The notes under the pieces were generated by a model. It did no database searches. It was not told the DNA's origin and saw nothing but the letters and a program-made list of their open reading frames with translations. Below, piece by piece: positions 22,140 through 33,288 of a DNA stretch of 64,000 nucleotides. Source of the DNA: Chalara sp. BL73. Lineage: Eukaryota; Ascomycota; Leotiomycetes; Helotiales. Where the stretch lies: assembly GCA_918026815.1 (NCBI GenBank), contig CAKJVC010000008.1, positions 496,001 to 560,000 of the forward strand. Reading direction: 5' to 3'. The translations under genes were made by a program, and so were the position numbers. Position 1 is the stretch's first letter. Each line of letters opens with the position of its first letter.

Positions 22140-25100
22140 TGCATGATTTATCATGCATTCCAAAAAACTACGAACATGCATTTCAAAAGTAGACAACACG
22201 GACAATTTCAGTCATTTTCGAGGAATCTAGAGACTAACCTGCTCCTCACACTCCCTCTCCCCTCCTCTAACCTCTGGTGTGGCCCCAGCCATCCCGAAGA
22301 AAGCACCCCTATCCCTCCAGTACGTTCATACTACGGCCTCAAAGGAGGTTGAACACCGCACATTAAAGGCTCAAGGCCCTTTCCAGGGCATCTTACAAGC
22401 CCTTAACCAGGAAATAAAAACAGTAAAGCAAAAGAAGTTACCTCCACCCCTCGAGAATGCCTTTTCTCATTTCCACAGCCACATATGCAGCTCTTGGCCA
22501 CCCCCAGCGCTATACTCAAAGGCTTTATTAGGAACTACATCAACAACCCCGCCGAACAGACTAGAGAGTGCGCCAGACCTACCGCCCAGTAGCGCTTCCC
22601 ATAGTGTAAAACCAGCTTACGCCAGCGCTGCGAAAACGGCAGCTACCAGTTTAACAACTCCTCGAAAGTTTCTGCAGCCTACTCCAAAACAAAAGACCTA
22701 AAGAGATAGCCGACTCTTTGTCCGTCTACACTCTTCCTACCTTTTCCGTCAACTCTCGAGCTACGCAATCCTCGATCTCCTAAATAACGCTGGCTTCCCA
22801 AAGGAGATACGTGAAGTATAAACAGCTAGCTCCGGACTCGCCCTCTGCCCAGCAACCTCGACTACATGCACATTCCTCGTTACCCGGATCCAAGATACAC
22901 AGAACCTTTTCTTTTCTGCCGGCGAACGCTTTGTTGAAGAGGCCAAAATCTCAAAGGCTACAAGCTTACATCTGTTCCTAGGGCATACACCGGCCTGGAC
23001 GGTACTACCGATTTTGCTATACCCGTCACTACCGAGGCGTTTTCACAGGCTCTCCTAATTTCTTTCGGTTTTCCCCCAGTGTTTGCTGGACAGACTAGAG
23101 GATCCAGGTGGCCGACTATACTTACCCAGCTTTCTGGATAGTCAGGGTTGACTTTTTTTTCATTTATTCCCTAGTCGCTAATCCTTTTCGGTTGCAGGGC
23201 AACTTCCAAGCACCTTCCTAAGAAAGTGAAGGTTATCCAGTGTAGCCGATGTTTTTTTGTTTTTTTTTTGCCACAACGAGCGCTCCTGTGCTTACCCTCT
23301 CCGCTGCATCCACTGTTATGGCCCCTATCCAGCGGACGCCCCCTAGTGTCCCCTCCGCCCAAAACCTGGCTCCACTATCCCAATAATCCGACGCTCACGG
23401 AGCACTTTGTCTACAGTTACTGCCTTCTACCACGAGGGAAAAGAGCCCGTTAACAACCCAAGGGAGAACTAACTATAATTTGGCCATCGATCTCGAAGTC
23501 CTTGACCTCCAATACGACAACTCTACTAAGCTACTCCCAGCAGTCCTCGGAAGAGGCCGCTGGCCTAGGCAGGCAGCTCTTCGAAGAGGCTTCGAATGCC
23601 TAGCAGACCCCGTTCTCAACGCCAACTCACAGTAATGCAAGTCAACGTGAACAAAGGCTTTTCAAACCGTGAGATTACACTAAATCTAGCCTTTTTAAGC
23701 CAAATCGATATTCTTCTAATACAAGAGCACTACATATTTAAACAAGACTTATCCCGGTGAATTACAAAACGGCACTTTTCCTACGAAACATTCTCCCCGG
23801 TGGACGACTGGAAAACCACTCTTCGGGTTCTTACTTACCTGCGGAAAGGCGTAGGGTTGAAGGATACCCAGCTTCGTCCATTACTACAAAACGACCCTGG
23901 AGTCTCCGACCTGTTTTTCCTTTTACTCTCTACACTTAGCTTTCTCTACTTCTGCGCTAGAATCCTTCGGGATAACTACAGAGCTCTCAGAAGACCTGGA
24001 AACAAGCTCCGACCATCGAGCGCTCCTCTCGACCGTATATTGGGTCCTTCGGTATCGCGAGACACTTACGAGACTCCAGTTGCCTACCCTGAACAAAAAG
24101 GGGTTTTTGAGATCTCTCGAAGAGTATCTAGAGCTTCTTCAGCCGAGAGATGCTTTATAGACGCCTACAGCGCTCGACACACTCGCGCTGGAGCTTACAA
24201 CCCAAATCCAAAAAGCCTTTGCAAAATCAGCCAAACGTACTTACTTTGTTTTATCGGAAACCCGTGGTGGTCCGCAGAATGTTCCAGGGCCGCTACAGAG
24301 TACCGGCAGACTCGCCGCTTGTCTGACAACCTACTAGAGGCACGGAGATCGCTCTGAAATGCAGGAAGCCGAGCTCAAAACTTCTACCACCGAGAGATTC
24401 TTAACACTACTACTTGCAACACTTCGTGTTTAAAATGACAAAATAGCGCACGTCTACGGGCTTCCCCTTACAGGACTCTACCCGGACAGATGCTCCCCCT
24501 GTGGTCTTGCTACACGAAAAGAGCGAGCTTTTCGCTCGTAATCTATTAAGAAACACCGCCGAGGCTGGAGATATCATTTGCGCTTCACCGGCTATCTCAG
24601 GAGCCTTTCTCCCCTTTTCTGATCTCGAAGATTATAAAATCGAAAACTTAATCCTTGGCACCGGGAATACAACCCCAGGCAAAGACGAGACCCCTACGCT
24701 AGTCCTCCAACTGGCATGGCCTCTAATTAGCCCACTCGTCACTACTCTTTTCCGCCACTGCCTCCGGCTCGGACATCACCCCTCAATGCTTCCGTACAGC
24801 AGTCCTTGCAGTCCTTAGAAAGCCAAACAAGCCTGACCGGTTTTCCTTTCGTGCGTACAGGCCGATTGCACTTCTCTCTGTCCTCGGGAAGGCCTCAAAT
24901 ATTTTAACCAAACGGCAATTTAGCGCCCTCCCGCTTCGGTCAGTTACTGGTTTAACTTTATACTTCATATACAATGTTGAAACAGCGCTTCTTCAAAGCA
25001 AAGTTGCTTCAGTTTTTACACTAAACGTGAAAAGAGCTTTTGGCGCCGTTTTCTCTGGTCGGCTAGTCCGCAGGCTCCGAGAACAAAACTGGCTTGACTT

Positions 25101-26880
25101 TTTTGTTTGGTGGATTACTTTTTTCGCTACTGGCCGACTGGCTTGTATCCGGCCGGACGGAGAAATTGGCCCTGAAACCCCGATCGATTGCGGGCTTTCT
25201 TAAGGTTCCTTAATCTCTCCGATCCTGTTTATGCCATGTATCGCGCCTTTGTTCTCTCTAGATGATCCCAGCAAGAACTTTGGATACGCAAATAACGTTG
25301 CAAACTTGAGATCTTATTTTCTTTAACTGGGAACGCCCAGAAGCTTTCCGCTCGACTCGTACAAGCTTTCGTGTGGGAGGAAAAGAAGGAATTATATTCG
25401 ACCTAAGCAATCAGAGCTTATCTACTTCTCCCGAAGGCGCGCGCTACCACCCAGCTTCTTCCTCAGTAGTCACAAGCACAATAGCAGCCATAGAACGCAC
25501 TCCAAACTTTCGGATTCGATGACTAGGAGGCATTTTTGACCGAAAGCTCCGTTTCCGAGCCTACGCCTTCAATCAAGCCTTGAAAGCTCTTAAAGTTAGC
25601 CAGGCCCTCACCCAGCTTGGAAACACTGCTCGAGGAGTTCTTTCGACCTCTCTCTGGCGTGCGGTGACCGCCTGCGTGCTCCCTGTGGCCTTTTACTAAG
25701 CACAAACCTGGTGGCCAGAAACTACTCGACTTCTCACATCCGGGTCCCATAGCAATGGCCAACAAGGGATTCTAAAATCCTTCTAGAAAGCACTAATTTC
25801 AAGCGCTAAAGCAGTGCTACTAGCATACTGAACCACTACTTCCTCGATCCTGCACAGAGACGCTGGCATTCCCCTCCTAGAGCACTTGCTGGATGCCCTA
25901 GCTTTCGCGGACACAGCCCGCACTCTCCGCCTCGATCCCTGACACCCCCTTAAGGCAGTGCGGAGGCTTGCCTTAAAGCTACCCTGGGTCGTCCCCGTGG
26001 CCCCTACCGCACCAACGCCTCCCCTCTCCCTAAAGATCCGCGGCACACTGCTCGGTCTGGGGGCGAACCCTCCCGCTAGCAGAACAGCTCAATCCTATAT
26101 AGCTCCCTCCTTAGTATGTGCCAAAAAGAAGAGCAGCTGTAAGGCTTTGAATCGGAGCTTGCACTCTTGAGAAACCTAGCTTTATCCGAGGAGATGCCGC
26201 AGTCCTCCCCCTGGTCCACCTAGACTCGATCCCGTCCAATGACATTATAGTCTACTCAGACGGCTCAAAACTTGAATCAGGCAGCGCAGGTAGAGGCTAT
26301 GTTGCTTTCCAAGACGGCCGCAAAATTGCTCAGGGCTCCATCTCCTTCGGTGGCTGCCTCGAAGTCTTCGATGCCGAAGAGAGGGCTGCAATGGCTAGAA
26401 TCAAAAGTGTCATCTCTAGAGTGGCCTCTTATTGCGCCTTAGACATCTGGATTTGTCTCGACAACCAAGAAGTGGCTTTCCGGCACCTAACTCCTTTCCT
26501 CGGTTCCTCAGCAGAAACGTTTCAGTCTGCTTCGGACCTACAAGCAGCCTGGTTAGCCCGTGCTCGACACCCCGCTACCCGCGAAGGGGCAATTCGGGTT
26601 CGCTGGGTCCCAGGGCACCTCCAAGTGCCGGGCAGCGAGCTTACTGATGTCCTCGCCTGACGCGGGGCTTCTCAAGTCCTCGACATACCTCTCCTGTACT
26701 CGTGGGCATCCCTAAAACGCTTCCAACTCCCCCCAAAACGCCTCGAGTGGTGGCTGGCTACTACACTCCCCTCGTACCATGACATCCTAATTCCAACGGC
26801 TCCTATGGCCCGCTTCGCTTCTATCTCTGCCACATTGCACGCCGGAGAGCGGCAAATTCCCTCTCCTTGCTCTTCTAATT
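22140..26880 (+). mobile_element. Degenerate Tad-like LINE retrotransposon
   Basis: Consecutive plus-strand fragments follow non-LTR order. From about 22279 there is a Pro/Ala-rich ORF1 (gag) start, then a CCHC-type zinc-knuckle remnant at about 23235-23330 (CSRC..C..C..H). An endonuclease start at about 23635 includes SQIDILLIQEHY. A reverse transcriptase at about 24800-25330 includes FRAYRPIALLSVLGK. An RNase H follows at about 26240-26660 (VYSDGSKLESG, DAEE, CLDN). Stops and frameshifts break every domain, for example a TGA at 23758 and a TAA at 25201. At 25288-25296 the polymerase Y/FADD box reads A-N-N. The element is clearly inactive. Confidence 0.82.
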
Positions 26881-26977
26881 CTCTCTTGTATATTTAAGCA
26901 TATAATAGACTGCTGCTGTGGCCAAGGGGCGTAGGCGGCAGCGCAAAAGAGGAAGGCGCCTGTATTGTCTAGATTTT

Positions 26978-27180
26978 TGTGAGGTTCAGAAACGATGGGA
27001 TATAGTCTTTAGAGCAAGAGCACAATAATGGTATTCAACAGGCTAGATACAGTAGCAATAAGACTTATCCTTAGAGAATCAAAAGAAAAGTGAGGATCTT
27101 TTGTAATATATAGGTGCCTCCTCGGCTAGTAGCCAGAAGATAGTCGCCCATTCTAGTAATGTGATCTCCTATTCCTGACA
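26978..27180 (-). mobile_element. Solo LTR with 5-bp target-site duplication
   Basis: A 203-bp segment has TG..CA ends (TGTGAGGTTCAG at the left, ATTCCTGACA at the right). It is flanked by the direct repeat ATTTT at 26973-26977 and 27181-27185, the expected 5-bp duplication made by an LTR retrotransposon integrase. On the minus strand it begins TGTCAGGAATAGG and has a TATA-like CCTATATATTAC. No internal coding region is present, so it is the product of LTR-LTR recombination. It sits just beyond the recognisable end of the LINE RNase H. Confidence 0.8.
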
Positions 27181-27389
27181 ATTTTCTACATTATCGCTTC
27201 TCATACTAGCAGCTAGAGTACAACGCTAGTATCTGTATATATCTAAAGCTACTAGCTCATGCTAGAAGCTATGCCATACTGTAAGGATACCCTAGCGTCC
27301 TTTCTTCGGTTTCGGAGTTTAGTGGGAGCTATCCTGGGTAGCGGCTAAATATAGTAGAGAGCTTTTTAAGCTTGGAGTACAGCCAGGAA

Positions 27390-27640
27390 GAGCAATACAC
27401 GACGCACCTAGTGCCATACACATAGCGATCAACCCTGTCATCACACAAATGCGCACTGGCAAGATCGGCCTACGCGCTTATCTACACGCAATTAACAAAG
27501 CCGACACCGACCAATGCCAATGCGATCGTGGACCTCAGATAGCACGCTATATTCTGCTCGAATGTAGGAACTGGGCGGATGAGCAACAACAAATGTGGGC
27601 CATGTGTAGACATTAAACGCATTCTCTGTAACCTGTCAAT
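27390..27640 (+). mobile_element. C-terminal fragment of a second LINE ORF2
   Basis: Translation from about 27430 gives [20 protein letters not shown], then QCQCDRG and [11 protein letters not shown]. This matches the cysteine/histidine tail that follows RNase H in many fungal LINE ORF2 proteins. It may belong to a different LINE subfamily from the element to its left, or be the displaced tail of the same one after insertion of foreign DNA. A stop codon follows soon after. Confidence 0.55.
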
Positions 27641-29096
27641 AGCAGTACAAGCATTGAAATTTGGCTGATTAGGGACCTCCGGAATCAGGAGTCATGAACT
27701 AATGATTAGGTGAGCGAATCTAACCATGGAGGGAAAATGATTAAAGGTCTCTAGTTTAGATTGAAACACTACCTTTAGAATATTTATCACGAAAAGATAT
27801 AGTTTGAGGTTGCAGTTCAGATTGGAGGATTTATAGGCCAGAGTAGGGGAACTACCTAGAGGTATATGGTGCCACCCAAGAGCCATAAAATAGGCTTCTT
27901 TCTGCCAACCAAACTGAGAAGGGTGATTCAGCCTTAGTACTGTAGTTGGTCAGACTAATTAGGATTTGAACTGATCTTTAGATAGTTGACTCAAATCAGA
28001 ATCTAAGCTGACCTGAATCGAGGTTGATTTAGGTTATTACATATTTCTTAACAATTTGGAGGCATTATCAACCAACTCCTTCTCCCTTGTGCTTCTCATT
28101 TGGTTAGTAATGTTTACCGCTCTTACTCAGGTACTAATTACTCTTAGATTACGCTCGGATCAGCTAGCTTCCGTAAGTAGCCTGAGGATCATGAGCGTCT
28201 CCATTATGTGATTTTGTCTTCCCCTTTCTTAGCTAATACATGCAATCTAAAAAAAACCGACTAAGTTGCTTATGAGGCCCAAATATGCTCCTATGTATTC
28301 AGAAATCTGCGCTTTCCAATTATATCTGGTATTTTGTCTAAGTTGTACATGGAATACTCCTCTTCCCTCTGCTTAATTCTTTATCTTCAAGCCCACCTTT
28401 AATAAAAAATAAGAAATAAATAAATCATTCTCTTCACTTCTTCTGTGCAAGCTGTCGTTTCACTATCCTTTATGCCCCCCAAAAAATCACAACGGGACTT
28501 CTTCGCGAGATCAGTTGGACTTTGACTGTTACAGATACTGAAAAGTCATCAATGCACACGTATTGGTTAGTTACAGCGATGTTCTTTGCAAGATAGCCCT
28601 TGTATTATGTCCTAGAGGCCGAACTCTCATCATACTGTTTGAAGTCACTTCACAGAGAGTGAGATCAAAAACAGGGAGCTGTGGTTTTGATTTGGGCTGT
28701 TGAAGTGAACATAAGCTGAATACTTCGGAGCGATGCACAAGCATAACGGCGCCGGTCTGGTCATTCTGTTTCAAGCTGATACTGCTCCCGGTTTGGTATA
28801 GTTCACGACTTTGCTATAGGATGGTTTGGAGAATCATAAATTTTGTTAGAGAACAGCCATTTCGAAATTACGATCCCCTATATGTTCATTCATCAATTGA
28901 TCTGTCATCAAGGTAGTTGACAAAAAAGTTATGTCTACCATGCATATGCATTCAACTCATAATTTGTACTTGGCAATGTGGCCACCAAAAGCACAATAAC
29001 AACCGCTTTTCCGAATGCTGTTCCTTCCATAAACTCCTTCACTAAAACGCCAATGATATGTCTGGAAACGCCTCCGCCATACTACAAGACTTTTCT
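27641..29096. other. AT-rich intergenic region
   Basis: About 1.45 kb between the LINE remnant and RRS1. It is AT-rich with short frames only. No gene is supported. Confidence 0.45.
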
Positions 29097-29744
29097 TTAC
29101 TTCCCAGCTCCATGGTTCTTCCTCGACTTCCGCTCGTTCGCCCGCTGTAACCTCTCATTCCGGCGAACTTTCTCTTTCCGTTCTCTCCTACCATCACCCT
29201 GAATCTGTGTGCCCTCCTTACGCTCTCTCTCTTTCTTCTCATCTACTTCTACAATCCATGCTTCGTCCTCTCTCTTATTTCCACCCTTGTATCCCCAACG
29301 TTTCTCCCATTCACCCGTCGCCTCGTTGTACTTTAGATTCTTCTTCTCCTCAGATGTCTTGGCTTTGATTCCCTTCTTTGCGGCGAATTTCTGCCATGTC
29401 GTCTGTTCTTTGGGAGGTGGTAATGGCTATATTCATTAGTTTATATCCCTATCTTACTTGGCTGAGAGACTGCATACCTTTTCGCGCGGTAGGCGGGTTT
29501 CGACTGCGGGAAGAGAGAGAAGAACGCCGGCGGAAGTAGATTGAATAGGGCAGGTTTCTAGTAATTGATTCAATAAAGCCTGTGCGCCATCTCGTGCTGT
29601 TGCAGCCAGGTCATCCTCAATATTCTCTGTGGTGGTGAGAAGAAGTGGGTTGGGATCTGTGGCGAGCAGGAGTCCGAGATCAAAAGTATAAGGTGTCGGC
29701 TTGTTAACAGTGATGTCTATCTTCTTGCGCGCTGGCTCCGTCAT
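29097..29744 (-). CDS. RRS1: Ribosome biogenesis regulatory protein Rrs1
   Basis: The model is complement(join(29097..29426, 29478..29744)), 198 aa, close to the yeast length. The single 51-nt intron (GTATGC..AATATAG, AACTAATG branch) restores the frame. Rrs1 hallmarks are TFDLGLLLATDPNPL near residue 25, then LPPPKEQTTWQKFAAKKGI directly after the junction, and KRWGYKGGN further on. The tail is strongly basic. Rrs1 is nucleolar, works with Rpf2 and brings the 5S RNP (5S rRNA, L5, L11) into pre-60S particles. The ATG at 29744 gives the canonical MTEPARKKIDITVNKPTPYT start; frames further upstream in the same phase are not conserved-looking. Confidence 0.94.
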
Positions 29745-29970
29745 TTTTCTTAGATATAGATTGCTTTGCAATTCTAAGAATGAGCTTGGAAACTGGAGGG
29801 GAGCAAAATCGATCAGTAACTTTTTTTCTGGGTCCAGCCCCACCCTGCTTGCCAAAGCGGCTCTTGGCCCGCATCCTGACTTGTGAATTTCCAAGAGCCT
29901 CATTTGACAACAATCGCGGCTCATTGTAGAGGTTGGAGTTCTCCACGCAGCACACTTGCCATATCATAGC
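29745..29970. promoter_or_regulatory. Shared divergent promoter of RRS1 and RSM23
   Basis: The start codons of RRS1 (minus) and RSM23 (plus) are only 226 bp apart, so both promoters and both 5' leaders must fit here. I did not find a clear TATA box. Both genes serve ribosome production, one nucleolar and one mitochondrial, which fits co-regulation, but that is inference. Confidence 0.7.
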
Positions 29971-31560
29971 ATGGCATCACCCGCAAGCTGGAAATGCCTT
30001 TCAAGGCCAGCGCCAATACAATTGGCATCTGCGATGCCGATGCGGGCTGCTTCGGCGGCGTTCTCGACCTCATCTGCCAGCTTCGCCAGTCCACTGAAGA
30101 AACCTTTAACAGCAGCACAGAAAAAATTGCAGCAGAGACCCAAAGGGGTAGCTACACTCAGAATTAAGAAGAAAGCTGTGGTGAAGACGGGAAAGCCACC
30201 AATGCCGGGAGAGAGAAAGGCGATGCGGAAACGAGTCGTGCTAAGCAACACGAATGCGCTAGAGGTCGAAGGTTTACAAGATCTGAGCAAAAATATGGTA
30301 GGAGACAAACAATATATAGGCAAAGTGCTAGGGCTACAGGGACAAACAGTGGATGGGCTGAGAGCCGTGGAAGCATTCAAGGCTCAGCAGGGCTGGGGAC
30401 TTTTTCGTCGGCCGGGCGTGCTGGTCAGAGAGGAGACAGTAAAGATTGGGGAGAGGTTGAATACGTTCAAGACGAATGGTGTGCCACGGCTTGTACTGGA
30501 TGGGAATAGGGGAGCTGGAAAAAGTTTGATGTTACTTAGTTCGATGGCTATGGCTTTCGTTAAAGGTTGGATTGTGGTCAATTTCCCAGAAGGTATGATC
30601 TTCACCCCACCTAAGATAGCTATTCAAAGCAACGCCTGAGCTATAGCATTTGACTGTTCCTTGGAAGTTTACGTACTGACAAAAACAGCCCAGGAACTGA
30701 CAAACGCTGTCACTGAGTACGCCCCAATTCCAGATACACCGCTCTATTCCCAAAACGCATATACAGCCACCTTGCTCGCCGCCATTGCAAAGGCCAACTC
30801 CACCATTCTTGACAAGCTCGAGATCTCACAGAAACATCTGAATGTTCCCATACCTCTGCAATCCAACATCACACTCTCTCGATTGTGTGAGCTTGGTGCT
30901 CGCGATCCCGAAATTGCATGGCCGATATTCGAGGCATTCTGGTCAGAAATAACTGCTAGCGGTCGGCCGCCTATTCTAATGGGACTTGATGGTTTACAGT
31001 ATATCATGACAGAGAGTGAATATCATGATGCAAATTTCAAGCAAATCCACGCCCACGATTTTGCTATCATCCAACATTTTGTCTCTTACCTTTCTGGTGA
31101 GAAGAGCCTACCAAATGGAGGTGCCATTCTTGCGGCCACATCAAGGAGTCATGCACCAAAAAGCAAGTCTGTTGAGCTTGCACTCCAGCAAGCTCTCGAA
31201 CGTCAACATGGCGGAGTTGTCATCCACAGGAACCCTTATGGAAAGGAAAATTACACAGACCTCCGTGCTATTATGGCATTTCGCGATGATCCTGAATTGA
31301 CAGAGGTTGAGTTATTCACGGAGAAGGATCCGTGGGAAAAGACGTATGATGTTCGTGCGGAAAAGGCCCTATCCAGCGTGGAGGTATTGAAGTTAGGAGG
31401 ACTCAGTAAGGATGAGGCGAGGGGATTGATGGAGTACTGGGCGCAAAGTGGCGTGCTGAGACAACGAGTAGATGAGCGAACAGTGGCCGAGAAGTGGGCA
31501 TTGGCAGGAAACGGAATCGTGGGCGAGATTGAAAGAGGGGCTCTGAGGACGCGGATCTGA
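29971..31560 (+). CDS. RSM23: Mitochondrial ribosomal protein mS29 (DAP3/Rsm23)
   Basis: The model is join(29971..30592, 30689..31560), 497 aa. The 96-nt intron runs GTATGA to AACAG with an ACTGAC branch, and phase is kept (GAA G|CC CAG). The N-terminus is rich in Ala, Ser and Arg with few acids, a mitochondrial presequence (MASPASWKCLSRPAP..). The P-loop GNRGAGKS lies at 178-185 within VPRLVLDGNRGAGKSLML. Later blocks such as PILMGLDGLQYIM and GGAILAATSRS fit the Walker B and sensor regions of DAP3 GTPases. mS29 is part of the small mitoribosomal subunit. The ATG at 29971 was chosen over an upstream in-frame TTG. Confidence 0.93.
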
Positions 31561-33288
31561 GGAGCTGGTAGAGAGAAGAGGTATAATCAATACAAGATGG
31601 TGGGATATGGTACCAGAGTAGGTGGAGCATGTTGTACTAAGACCTCGGGCATGTATGATAAGGTGTCTAGATGCAATGTATATTTTTGAGTCGCAGCCTT
31701 GCCATAGAACTGTTCCGACCATTTTGTACGTGGATTACCAAACCTCTTATCGGTACCATCAGAACTTCACAAATCACAATTTTGGAGATATAGTACAGCA
31801 GTACTGTACGTGATGTCTCCTTTACAGTAGAGCTAATAAGATCTAGAATGTTTACATGTTGATCAAAGGAGAGAATGCGGCGCCTCCCATTTTTAATTTT
31901 TTTATTATCCAAAGGGGTTCTCGGTTAGCGGACCAATGTGGTGAACGTGAGTGCCAGTCGTCGCGTATGGCGGAGGTCAAAAGATCTGAAACAAAAGCTA
32001 GTGATTCTGTTCCTGGATTCACAACTTTGCCGCTAATCCAGAATCGGATATGCCAAGAGGATGATATTATACAGGCAAGTACTGGTGCTGTACATGTACT
32101 GTAAAGAAAGCGAGATGATAAACGTCGTGCACAGTACTGTATCTAATAATAAAAATAATAAGAAGAAGCATAATCATCGTAATCATACAAATGGGGATCC
32201 TCGTCTAAATCTCCGTGTGTAATGCTATAAACTAGATAAATGAATAATAGAATAAGTAACTTCCTTAATATTTGGTTTGCCGCCCGATGAAAGAATAAGC
32301 ATTTCATGTCTTCGTTTGTTATTTCTTGCCTTGCCCTGGAAAAGCTCTCGCGCCGTCACACTCACTCGGCATCTCCCACACCGCTCACGACCTTGGAATA
32401 TCCAATACAGGAACAGGATTGTACGCACCCCACGGTAAATCTACGGCTGCTCCCAACGGCAGGCGGTGATGCTGTTGCTGCTGCTGCTCCCTTGAACGAT
32501 TATATTATATTGTATTGTATGATTCCAGATCATCAATGCGCAACGTGTTATCGTGATTGAAGTGGCACGACGAGTCTTTCCAAACAGTCCATCTCAGCTT
32601 TAGGAATAGGCTCAGACTCAGGCTCAGGCACAGATACGGGTACAGGTACAGGTACCGTCCAGGCACAGGCACAAGCTCTCGCTCAGGCTTCAGGCACATC
32701 GAAGTCCTTTTATGCGCTCGCTCGCATCTCCTTTTCCCCAACTGCCTCACATTCCATAAACCCACTCCAGACGTTTCACAACTTTCTACCTATCCCCATC
32801 CGCCATCCGCCCCCCCCATCTACCTATCCACCCATCCACCACCCAATCTACCCATCACCTATCCCATATTCCACCGCCTGGAATGATTTCGCATCATCCG
32901 CTTCAAACATCACTTGCGCCGTGCTTACGGGCCCTTTGAAGCAAAAACAGATTCTAGCCTGCTTTACCATGATTGTCACCGTCTGAAAAACACAAACACA
33001 CGCACGCACACATATCCCTCCCCGTATCATTAAACCGAGCCCGCCGCCCGCCGCCCCTCCTATCGTCAAACATCCACCACCATAGTTTGGTTGAAAGGTT
33101 GCCCACCCCGTCTAAACTCTAAGCATTGCCGCACACCTGGGAACCCCTTGCACCAATTTTTCATTACAACGGCCTCTGTGACTGAATTGTGACACAATTT
33201 CAGGTACAGGCTGTGCACTCGAGACAGCACTGATCCTGCACGAGTCTCGGCGAATCGAAGAAGCACAGCACAGCAGGGGGGCATCAGG
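31561..33288. other. Intergenic and probable leader of the RhoGAP gene
   Basis: About 1.7 kb. It contains a low-complexity repeat (separate entry) and a C-rich pyrimidine tract at about 32795-32880 (CATC/CACC repeats) that could lie in the RhoGAP promoter or 5' leader. Short palindromic AGTACTGTA-like words occur at about 31796, 32090 and 32133. No gene is supported. Confidence 0.45.
32608..32699. repeat. Low-complexity CAGG(C/T)(A/T) microsatellite-like tract
   Basis: Imperfect six-base units (CAGGCT, CAGGCA, CAGGTA) are repeated about a dozen times with interruptions. It lies about 600 bp upstream of the RhoGAP start codon. Confidence 0.7.
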
